Assembly (NCBI GenBank): GCA_938049325.1
Contig: CALICC010000029.1
Location: 1 to 19,895 of the forward strand
Source: an uncultured Ilumatobacter sp.
GTDB lineage: Bacteria; Actinomycetota; Acidimicrobiia; Acidimicrobiales; Ilumatobacteraceae
Direction: 5' to 3'
DNA: 19,895 bases
Position 1 is the stretch's first letter; each line of letters opens with the position of its first letter. Below the pieces are notes generated by a model that was not told the DNA's origin, did not search any database, and saw nothing but the letters and a program-made list of their open reading frames with translations. Made by a program: the position numbers and the translations under genes. Of the stretch, positions 14,889-19,895 are shown piece by piece.

Positions 14889-16337
14889 CTACGCGGCCCG
14901 GGCTGCGTAGTCGTTCCAGGCAAGCCCGAGGCGACGGACTCCCTCGACGAGTTCGGCTTCGCTCGCCGTGAAGGGCAGGCGGATGTGCCGGTCATCGCAC
15001 AGGCACGCGGCGAACTGTCGCCCGCTCGCGACTTGCACGCCATAGCGCTGTGCGAACGCGGCGAACTCTCCCGCTGCCCCGAACGGGATCTCCCACCACG
15101 AGACGAGACCTCCGCGCGGCTTCTGCGATCGCCACTCGGGCAGCGACGTCGCACACGCTTCGTACAACACGTCGCGACGGTCGACGACCTGACGTACTCG
15201 GGCCGCCGTCAACTCATCCCATCGATCGAGCACATCGATCGCTGCGATCTGCATCGGGATCGGCGAGAACAGGTCGCTCAGCGCGCGTCGTTCGCGCAGT
15301 TGCGTGATGATCTGCGCGTCAGCGCGGACCCAGCCGATCCGCAAGCCCGGCCAGGCAACCTTGCAGATCGAGTCGGTCACGATCTCTTGTCCGCCGGCGC
15401 CGTATGCGCCGAACGGCGGCGCGACCACGCCGTCGTAGGCGAGGTGGGCGTTGGCGCGATCTTCGGTGAGGACGACGCCGTATGCCGCAGCGAGGTGCGC
15501 CACCTCGGCACGACGCTCTTCGCTCATCCGCGTGCCCGTGGGGTTCTGATGGTGTGGATTGAGCGAGATCATCGTGGGGCGGAAGTGCTCGATGTCGGTC
15601 TTCAACGCCGCGGGAACAACGCCGCCATCGTCGAGCGTGGTGCCATGAATCCGTCCGCCGTGCGCGGTGACGCCATCGACGACAGCTGGCCACGTCCAGT
15701 CTTCGGCGAGGACGTATTCGCCCGGAGACACGAACAGCTGGTTGACCAACGCAAGACCTTGTTGAGCGCCTGCGCACACCAACACCTGCGACGGTCGCGT
15801 CGGCAGACCTTCGTCGGTGATGTGCTGGGCAATCCGTTCGCGCAGCGGATCGATGCCGGCCGGTTCGTCGCGCCCGAGGTGGTCCGCGTAACGCCCGAGG
15901 TCGATGTTCGAGACGATGTCGAGTGCTTCTGGAAGTGGGTCCGGCACGGCCACGAGCAACTCGATCGATGAGTCGTTGCGCTCGAAGAGCGGCGAACTCA
16001 GGCCGTCTGTCGTGGTCGCCGAGACCAGCTGGGTCGTGACGATCGTGCCACTTCCCTGTCGGCGGTTGACGAGCCCGTCTTCGGCGAGCTGGCCATAGAC
16101 CTTGACCACCGTGCCCCGCGAGACAGCGAGGGCCGCTGCCAACCGTCGCTCCGGCGGCAGGACGTCGTGATGGCGAAGAATCCCCCGATCGATGAGTCCT
16201 GCAAGGGCGGCCGTGAGTTGGCGATGGAGCGGTCCGTCGCCGTCGCTCCACTTGCCCAGCATGGTGGCGAGCCGGTTCTCGCCGAGTCGATGAGATGGAT
16301 CCATTTCTGACTGATTGGCTCTCGATTCCGCGACCAT
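14889..16337 (-). CDS. MocR-type regulator: GntR winged helix fused to class I/II aminotransferase fold
   Basis: A 482-residue MocR-family protein. Residues about 33-103 form a GntR winged helix (GPLHRQLTAALAGLIDRG, PPERRLAAALAVSRGTVVKVY, NRRQGSGTIV). Residues about 125-478 form a PLP fold-type I domain: Asn-Pro loop NPHHQNPTG (260-268), Asp293 for the pyridine nitrogen, PLP lysine Lys326 in DSICKVAWPGLRIGW, and Arg453 in HIRLPF for a carboxylate. Such proteins sense PLP or an amino compound and act as regulators. Neighbours are not vitamin B6 genes, so it is probably not PdxR. It heads a same-strand run with the ureohydrolase and oxidase. ATG 16337 is preferred; ATG 16304 and an upstream codon at 16460 are alternatives. 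Confidence 0.9.
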   Translation of the reverse strand: MVAESRANQSEMDPSHRLGENRLATMLGKWSDGDGPLHRQLTAALAGLIDRGILRHHDVLPPERRLAAALAVSRGTVVKVYGQLAEDGLVNRRQGSGTIVTTQLVSATTTDGLSSPLFERNDSSIELLVAVPDPLPEALDIVSNIDLGRYADHLGRDEPAGIDPLRERIAQHITDEGLPTRPSQVLVCAGAQQGLALVNQLFVSPGEYVLAEDWTWPAVVDGVTAHGGRIHGTTLDDGGVVPAALKTDIEHFRPTMISLNPHHQNPTGTRMSEERRAEVAHLAAAYGVVLTEDRANAHLAYDGVVAPPFGAYGAGGQEIVTDSICKVAWPGLRIGWVRADAQIITQLRERRALSDLFSPIPMQIAAIDVLDRWDELTAARVRQVVDRRDVLYEACATSLPEWRSQKPRGGLVSWWEIPFGAAGEFAAFAQRYGVQVASGRQFAACLCDDRHIRLPFTASEAELVEGVRRLGLAWNDYAARAA

Positions 16338-16356
16338 GGAGGCAGATACTAGTCCT
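16338..16356. promoter_or_regulatory. Very short divergent promoter region between mocR-type gene and unknown gene
   Basis: Only 19 bases separate ATG 16337 (-) and ATG 16357 (+). On the minus strand TAGTAT is eight bases before ATG. On the plus strand GATACT is six bases before ATG. Both hexamers share the palindromic core ACTAGT (16348-16353). The two transcripts would start almost at their start codons, so the promoters must overlap and one regulator could govern both. Confidence 0.4.
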
Positions 16357-16767
16357 ATGACCACCTCACAAACTGCTCCTCGTACCTTCTCACGACCGAT
16401 GTCGCATATGTTGGGGTCCAATGTGCAACCATTGGACCACATCGGTCGGTCGTCGGACAATGCCGTCGAGACTGCACCGCTCTCGCCTCCTCGACTCCGG
16501 GCCGACGAGTTGAACCACGTCCTGAGCGCACATGACGTCGCATCGCTGCAACCTCACCACCTCGCGTTGGCGATGGCCGTCATCGAGTTCGCAGCCGACG
16601 CCGGCGAAGCGGGTCGGACGCCGCTGTTGTGGAGCCACGACGATCCGACGGTCGCACTCTTGCGCGCCGCGGCCAAGTTGTCGCTGACCACCCCCCACGC
16701 CACCAGCAGTGCGGCATACGAGCTTGCCGAGCAACTCCAACCCGCACGCAGCGACCGACGCTCGTGA
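16357..16767 (+). CDS. Hypothetical protein
   Basis: A 136-residue protein without a family I recognise. The first 45 residues are polar and low in structure (TTSQTAPRTFSRPMSHMLG). From about residue 50 it is alpha-helical, with ELNHVLSAHDVASLQPHHLALAMAVIEFAADAGEAG and a final AAYELAEQLQPARSDRR. There is no signal, membrane helix or cysteine. Third-position G/C preference is clear from about 16490 onward but weaker before, so the start could be internal (ATG 16399 or later). It is divergent from the MocR-type regulator and 22 bases before the HNH-like gene. Confidence 0.6.
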   Translation: MTTSQTAPRTFSRPMSHMLGSNVQPLDHIGRSSDNAVETAPLSPPRLRADELNHVLSAHDVASLQPHHLALAMAVIEFAADAGEAGRTPLLWSHDDPTVALLRAAAKLSLTTPHATSSAAYELAEQLQPARSDRRS

Positions 16768-16776
16768 GGCGCCCGG

Positions 16777-16782
16777 TACCGT
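16777..16782 (+). promoter_or_regulatory. -10 element TACCGT for the HNH-like gene
   Basis: TACCGT is seven bases before ATG 16790 in the 22-base gap after the preceding gene. It selects this start over an upstream in-frame codon at 16709 that lies inside the previous gene. Confidence 0.55.
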
Positions 16783-16789
16783 GGCACCG

Positions 16790-17263
16790 ATGGCACGGAT
16801 GGAGGAGATCGGCGAACGCGACGGCTGGCGATGCTGGCTGTGCGACGAGGAGATCGACCCCTCCCGCTCGGTCAACGACGACCGCGGTCCGAGCGTCGAT
16901 GCTCGGATGACCGATCGCAAAGCCAAGTCGAAAGCCAAGGGCAAGAAGAAGGGTGCGGTCGACGTGCCCGAGCGGATCGCCCACCGCTCGTGCAACACCG
17001 GCAAAGGCAATGTCGAGGCGGTCATTCCCTGGCCCGATCATCTCTTCGTGGTCGACCCGTCACCCATCATCGCGACCGTCGACCGGCTCGCGAGCAAAGG
17101 CGGCCGCGAAGTCATGGCGCGTTGCCCCAGCCGAGCCGATGCCGATGCCGCCGCGGCGTGGCTCGTCGATCGCGTTGCACGCCTCGAGCCGACGCTTTCG
17201 GTCTCGTCTGATGTCGACGAAGGCGGCGGCCAATTCCTCGTCGCGCTTCGCGCCGATCGCTGA
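16790..17263 (+). CDS. HNH-like zinc-finger protein with replaced catalytic loop
   Basis: A 157-residue protein whose first 75 residues recall actinobacterial HNH nucleases: GWRCWLCDEEIDP (Cys15, Cys18) and ERIAHRSCNTGKGN (His65, Cys68, Asn69, Lys72). In standard HNH proteins the segment between them carries an Asp-His-x-x-Pro loop with the general base. Here that site reads PSVDARMTD, with Ala38 where His is expected. A lysine-rich stretch (RKAKSKAKGKKKGAV, 43-57) follows in place of the usual loop. The C-terminal half (about 80-157) is an alpha/beta segment of no recognised family. The zinc knuckle looks intact but nuclease activity is doubtful; a nucleic-acid-binding role is possible because of the basic stretch. 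Confidence 0.65.
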   Translation: MARMEEIGERDGWRCWLCDEEIDPSRSVNDDRGPSVDARMTDRKAKSKAKGKKKGAVDVPERIAHRSCNTGKGNVEAVIPWPDHLFVVDPSPIIATVDRLASKGGREVMARCPSRADADAAAAWLVDRVARLEPTLSVSSDVDEGGGQFLVALRADR

Positions 17264-17304
17264 CTCGTTTCGGCACCGTCACCGCCAGATGGCATGACGG
17301 ACTC

Positions 17305-17310
17305 TTGACC
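17305..17310 (+). promoter_or_regulatory. Possible -35 (TTGACC) in the 108-base gap before the DUF1828-like gene
   Basis: TTGACC resembles a -35 box, but 16-18 bases downstream there is no TANNNT. The gap 17264-17371 otherwise shows only a good ribosome site (GGAG at 17362-17365, six bases before ATG 17372; a second AGGAG at 17356). This gene therefore has a real 5' leader, unlike its neighbours, and may use an alternative sigma factor or read-through. Confidence 0.25.
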
Positions 17311-17371
17311 CAAGTTCGGGCGGAATCGGTCCGAAACACCTGTTCCACAACAAAGAGGAGCGGAGCACCGA

Positions 17372-17764
17372 ATGAACCAGCGGGACGATCTGTTGAAACT
17401 CGAAGCCGATTTGGCACGCCGATGCGGACGCATCGTCGCGCTACATCCCACCGACACAGTGACCGTCCGCATCGTGCTCGACCCCATCCACGACAAAGGT
17501 CGCATCGACCTGCTCGCAACCCGAACGGGCGACATGTGGACCATCAGCGACCGCGGCGTCCACGTCGATGTCTACGGACACGAGATCAACCACGTGCTGA
17601 CGATGTTGCGCGACATCGATGTTCCACTCGGACGCGACGGCGACGCGATCGTCGTATCTGTCGACGACGCAGCGTTCGTCGACACCGTGGCCGCATTCGT
17701 CGAACACATGGAATTCATCCCCGTGTTGATCGGACTGTGGTCCGAAGCGTCAGCGGCTGCTTGA
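17372..17764 (+). CDS. Small cytosolic protein, possibly DUF1828-like
   Basis: A 130-residue soluble protein. The layout is an N-terminal helix (DDLLKLEADLARRCG), a strand-rich middle with TVRIVLDPIHDKGRIDLLATRTGDMWTISDRGVHVDVYG, then helices HEINHVLTMLRDI and AFVDTVAAFVEHMEFIPVLIGLW. The WTISDRG turn followed by a helix recalls DUF1828, a domain of unknown function found in phage and bacterial proteins. That match is from memory and weak. Unlike most genes in the window it has a clear Shine-Dalgarno (GGAG, six bases before ATG). It stands alone between the HNH-like gene and the isomerase gene. Confidence 0.65.
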   Translation: MNQRDDLLKLEADLARRCGRIVALHPTDTVTVRIVLDPIHDKGRIDLLATRTGDMWTISDRGVHVDVYGHEINHVLTMLRDIDVPLGRDGDAIVVSVDDAAFVDTVAAFVEHMEFIPVLIGLWSEASAAA

Positions 17765-17785
17765 ACACAATCTCCACCCGCTGCA

Positions 17786-17791
17786 TAGCGT
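17786..17791 (+). promoter_or_regulatory. -10 element TAGCGT of a leaderless promoter
   Basis: TAGCGT is six bases before ATG 17798, within the 33-base gap after the preceding stop. No Shine-Dalgarno is seen. Confidence 0.55.
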
Positions 17792-17797
17792 GGCTGG

Positions 17798-18493
17798 ATG
17801 GATGTGAAGCTTGAACGCACCGGTGACGTGTTCGTCCTCGACATGGGCGAAGGCGAGAACCGTTTCAACCCGACATCGCTCGCTCAGTTGAACGAGGCAA
17901 TCGACACCGTCGAGGCAGCCACCACGGGCGACGATCGCGAGCAGGTCGCGCTCGTCACGACGGCGACTGGCAAGATCTTCTCGAACGGCATCGACCTCGA
18001 ATGGATGATGAGCGACGCGGCCGACGATGTCGAAGGCTTCATCCGTGACATGCAGGGTGTCTGGGCGCGCGTGATGTCGTTGCCGATCCCGACCGTTGCG
18101 GCCGTCAACGGGCACGCATTCGCCGGTGGCGCGATGTTCACCCTCGCTCACGACCGGATCGTGATGCGTGCCGACCGCGGGTTCTGGTGCGTGAACGAGG
18201 CGCTCCTCGGAATGCCGTTCACGCCTGGCATGCAGGCAATCCTGACAGCACGCCTGACCGGCCCGACAGCGCGCAAGGCCATGCTGACCGCGCATCGTTT
18301 CGGCGGCGACGACGCCGTCGCCGCGTCGATCGCCGACGAAGCTCACGCCGACGCCGAGGTTCGCCCGCGCGCCATCGAGCTCGCGCAGTCACTCGCGCCG
18401 ACGGCGAACCCGATCATCGGTCGGCTGAAGGAAGACCTCTACGCCGCGACGCTCGCGACGCTGCGCGAGGGCGCATCACCGGCTCCTTTCTGA
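17798..18493 (+). CDS. Delta3,delta2-enoyl-CoA isomerase / enoyl-CoA hydratase family protein
   Basis: A 231-residue crotonase-fold protein, shorter than typical hydratases (about 260) and similar in layout to peroxisomal-type delta3,delta2-enoyl-CoA isomerases of plants. The first oxyanion loop is FSNGIDLEWM (61-70). The second is NGHAFAGGAMFTLAHDRIVMR (104-124). A single candidate acid/base, Glu134, sits in CVNEALLGMPF, the isomerase position. Such enzymes shift double bonds during beta-oxidation of unsaturated fatty acids. ATG 17798 has TAGCGT six bases upstream. The 3' end overlaps the convergent oxidoreductase gene by 80 bases. The isomerase reading is more likely than hydratase but not certain. 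Confidence 0.87.
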   Translation: MDVKLERTGDVFVLDMGEGENRFNPTSLAQLNEAIDTVEAATTGDDREQVALVTTATGKIFSNGIDLEWMMSDAADDVEGFIRDMQGVWARVMSLPIPTVAAVNGHAFAGGAMFTLAHDRIVMRADRGFWCVNEALLGMPFTPGMQAILTARLTGPTARKAMLTAHRFGGDDAVAASIADEAHADAEVRPRAIELAQSLAPTANPIIGRLKEDLYAATLATLREGASPAPF

Positions 18494-19142
18494 GGCTTCG
18501 TTCTGCAAGCAGCGCCGTCGGCGGAATCATCGCCCGATACGGATACTTCACGAGCCAGCTCGGCAACGTCGGGTGTCGCTCCTGTTGCTCGACTCGTCCG
18601 CGTAGGTGTTCTTTGCCCAGTCGTCGAGGCGCGTCCTGTCGCAGGTCGATGCCGACGAGATGCTTGACGCTCTTGTACCCGTAGTGCGCAGGTGCAACGA
18701 GCCGAAGCGGTCCGCCGTGGCGGCCGCCGAGGGCGACCCCGTCGAGGTGCGTCGCCAGGATCACGTCGGGCGCGAGCGCATCGACCGTCAGGAAGTGACC
18801 TCGCCGACGATCGGCTGATCGAGCAATCAGGTACGGCGCTGTTCGTGCGTCGAGGCCAACGGACGCGACAACGCGCTCGAGTGGTACCCCGGTCCACGTG
18901 AGGTTCTTCACCGACCACGTCGTCACGCAATGGAAGTCGGCTCGGTGGTCGGCTGGCCCGAGCGCGTCGAGGTCGGCCGCCGTGAACTCAGCAACGATCT
19001 GTCGATCGACGCTGATCGACAGATGGAGCGGCGCTGCTTCGGGAGGGGGCCGTAGCGGTGTGTCGGTGAAGCGCGGCATCTCGCGCAGCAGGCGCTGTCC
19101 GGGCGGCAACCCGTTCGCCCGTCTCGGCCAGAAGCGAATCAT
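18414..19142 (-). CDS. Molybdopterin-dependent oxidoreductase (sulfite oxidase-like domain)
   Basis: A 242-residue protein with the oxidoreductase molybdopterin-binding domain. Cys72 in FHCVTTWSVKNLTWTGVPL is the expected molybdenum ligand. GGRHGGPLRLVAPAHYGYKSVKHLVGIDL (139-167) is the usual cofactor-binding region, written here by position with HGGPLRLVAP and YGYKSVKHL as the key parts. No Tat signal or dimerisation domain is present, so it is a minimal, likely cytosolic member. The ATG overlaps the stop of the upstream TetR gene (ATGA). The last 27 residues, rich in Arg, Ala and Ser, are encoded antisense to the end of the isomerase gene and look unlike the domain. Substrate and electron acceptor are unknown. 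Confidence 0.85.
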   Translation of the reverse strand: MIRFWPRRANGLPPGQRLLREMPRFTDTPLRPPPEAAPLHLSISVDRQIVAEFTAADLDALGPADHRADFHCVTTWSVKNLTWTGVPLERVVASVGLDARTAPYLIARSADRRRGHFLTVDALAPDVILATHLDGVALGGRHGGPLRLVAPAHYGYKSVKHLVGIDLRQDAPRRLGKEHLRGRVEQQERHPTLPSWLVKYPYRAMIPPTALLAERSLRKEPVMRPRAASRASRRRGLPSADR

Positions 19143-19774
19143 GTGTCTGTCTCCATCATGAGTGGGGCGAGCACGCCTGCGACTGCGTCGCGGACGAAGC
19201 CTGTGAGGTGAGCGCCAGGTGCCTCGCCGCGGCTGAGCGGCTCGCGCACAGCGCCATACGGGATGTCGATTGCCGCGAACACGACCCGTCGTCGATCCTC
19301 GGTGGAGGTGGCTCCGAGGTCGGCGCACAGACGACTGACCAGCGCGGTGACTCGAGCGTTTTGGGCATCGTTGCGTTCGCGAAACTCGTTGGGCCACTCG
19401 CCGTGGACGAGGTCCGCGGCGCGGTGCAGTAGGAGGATCTGGGCGTCGGGCCGACTTCGCCGAGACCAATCGACGACTTCGACGGCGACGTCGAGGACGG
19501 GGTTGGCCACCGCCTGCTGGGCGGCGGAGATCGGCTGCGCGGGCGATGGCGCGAGCACGCGATCGATTGCGTCGTGGAAGCGTTCGACGGCTCGAAGCCA
19601 GAGCGACGCGACCAAAACGTCGCGGGAGCTGAAGCGGTGATAGATCGAGCCGCTCGGCGCCCCGAGCTGCTCGGCAACCGCCGTCACGGTCAATGCCCCA
19701 GGGCCCCGGTGGACCAGGAGATCCGATGCGGCGTCGAGGATTTGGTCGGTGGAGAACTTCGCCGGTCGAGCCAT
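19139..19774 (-). CDS. TetR/AcrR-family transcriptional repressor coupled to the molybdopterin oxidoreductase
   Basis: A 211-residue TetR regulator. The DNA-binding part is FSTDQILDAASDLLVHRG, ALTVTAVAEQLGAPSGSIYHRFSSRDVL (about 27-54), followed by a helical ligand domain with VVDWSRRSRPDAQILLLHRAADL. ATG 19774 is chosen because the helix-turn-helix begins soon after it. TATTCT on the minus strand ends nine bases before the ATG. The stop overlaps the next gene start (ATGA), so regulator and oxidoreductase are made together. Divergent from it is a gene starting at 19860 whose promoter carries a 15-base palindrome, the probable target. The inducer is unknown. Confidence 0.9.
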   Translation of the reverse strand: MARPAKFSTDQILDAASDLLVHRGPGALTVTAVAEQLGAPSGSIYHRFSSRDVLVASLWLRAVERFHDAIDRVLAPSPAQPISAAQQAVANPVLDVAVEVVDWSRRSRPDAQILLLHRAADLVHGEWPNEFRERNDAQNARVTALVSRLCADLGATSTEDRRRVVFAAIDIPYGAVREPLSRGEAPGAHLTGFVRDAVAGVLAPLMMETDT

Positions 19775-19783
19775 CAGTAATAG

Positions 19784-19789
19784 AGAATA
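19784..19789 (-). promoter_or_regulatory. -10 element TATTCT for the tetR-oxidoreductase pair
   Basis: On the minus strand TATTCT is nine bases before ATG 19774, giving a leader of only two or three bases. It overlaps the ATAGAGAA repeat (19780-19787) that recurs inverted at 19843-19850. Confidence 0.4.
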
Positions 19790-19823
19790 GTCGCTAATTG
19801 CTGGAGTGCGTTCAAAGATTGAC

Positions 19824-19838
19824 CTTTACTTAGTAAAG
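19824..19838. promoter_or_regulatory. TetR-type operator palindrome
   Basis: CTTTACTTAGTAAAG is a perfect inverted repeat with 7-base arms around one central base. It covers the -35 (TTTACT, 19825-19830) of the plus-strand gene at 19860, so binding there would block that promoter. Assignment to the adjacent TetR is inferred from position. Confidence 0.65.
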
Positions 19839-19853
19839 TTCGTTCTCTATGAT
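19825..19853 (+). promoter_or_regulatory. Promoter TTTACT-17-TATGAT for the gene at 19860
   Basis: TTTACT (19825-19830) and TATGAT (19848-19853) are 17 bases apart. TATGAT is six bases before ATG 19860, so the transcript is probably leaderless. This is the best-formed promoter in the window. Confidence 0.6.
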
Positions 19854-19859
19854 GAGGTC

Positions 19860-19895
19860 ATGGCTACGAACTCACTCCTCAGAACCGGACTCATC
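19860..19895 (+). CDS. Start of a gene cut by the window edge, divergent from tetR
   Basis: Twelve codons are visible (MATNSLLRTGLI) in an open frame that runs off the window. The start is supported by TATGAT six bases upstream and by its position opposite the TetR gene. Too little remains to name a family. As the probable target of the TetR, it may be an enzyme or transporter for the regulator's ligand. Confidence 0.6.
   Translation, partial: MATNSLLRTGLI

Noticed and set aside
19143..19469. Upstream extension of the molybdopterin oxidoreductase
   Set aside because: It overlaps the TetR gene in another frame and is Arg-rich; the ATGA overlap at 19142 gives a natural start.

Overview
The window reads as chromosomal DNA of a high-GC actinobacterium. 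The codon third positions are strongly G/C. A DUF3052 protein (an actinobacterial family), an actinobacterial-type RibBA and a GntR/MocR regulator are present. At least seven genes start 6-7 bases after a TANNNT -10 element, which is the leaderless arrangement common in Actinobacteria. A marine or soil Acidimicrobiia (Ilumatobacter-like) would fit, but that is inference. No rRNA, tRNA, IS element, prophage or CRISPR array was seen.

Layout. 1-2.4 kb: an ABM-family monooxygenase-like protein (-), a secreted two-domain esterase (+) and a TetR regulator (-). 2.4-4.9 kb: an MMPL/RND exporter (+) divergent from the tetR, with a perfect 18-bp palindrome between them. 4.9-7.0 kb: a DUF3052 protein (-), an APH-fold kinase coupled to a 50-residue protein (+), and a short-chain dehydrogenase (-). 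7.1-9.7 kb: FMN riboswitch followed by ribE-ribBA-ribH with overlapping stop/start codons; ribD is not in the window. 9.7-11.7 kb: a small membrane protein, then purE-purK. 11.75-16.3 kb: a minus-strand run transcribed as MocR regulator, ureohydrolase, AldO-like alditol oxidase and BON/OmpA lipoprotein. 16.36-18.5 kb: four plus-strand genes (unknown protein, degenerate HNH protein, DUF1828-like protein, enoyl-CoA isomerase). 18.4-19.8 kb: a TetR gene coupled to a molybdopterin oxidoreductase (-). A divergent gene begins at 19860 and is cut by the window edge.

How the genes work together. The rib genes make riboflavin from GTP and ribulose 5-phosphate, with feedback through FMN binding to the leader. 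PurE and PurK carry out the two-step AIR carboxylation in purine synthesis. Each TetR gene faces a neighbour across an intergenic palindrome, so both are probably local repressors. The most unusual items are the secreted protein that joins a neocarzinostatin-like beta-sandwich to a PHB-depolymerase/feruloyl-esterase domain (468-1781), the HNH-like protein whose catalytic loop is replaced by a lysine-rich segment (16790-17263), the consistent leaderless promoter architecture, and the MocR/ureohydrolase/alditol oxidase/OmpA gene set.
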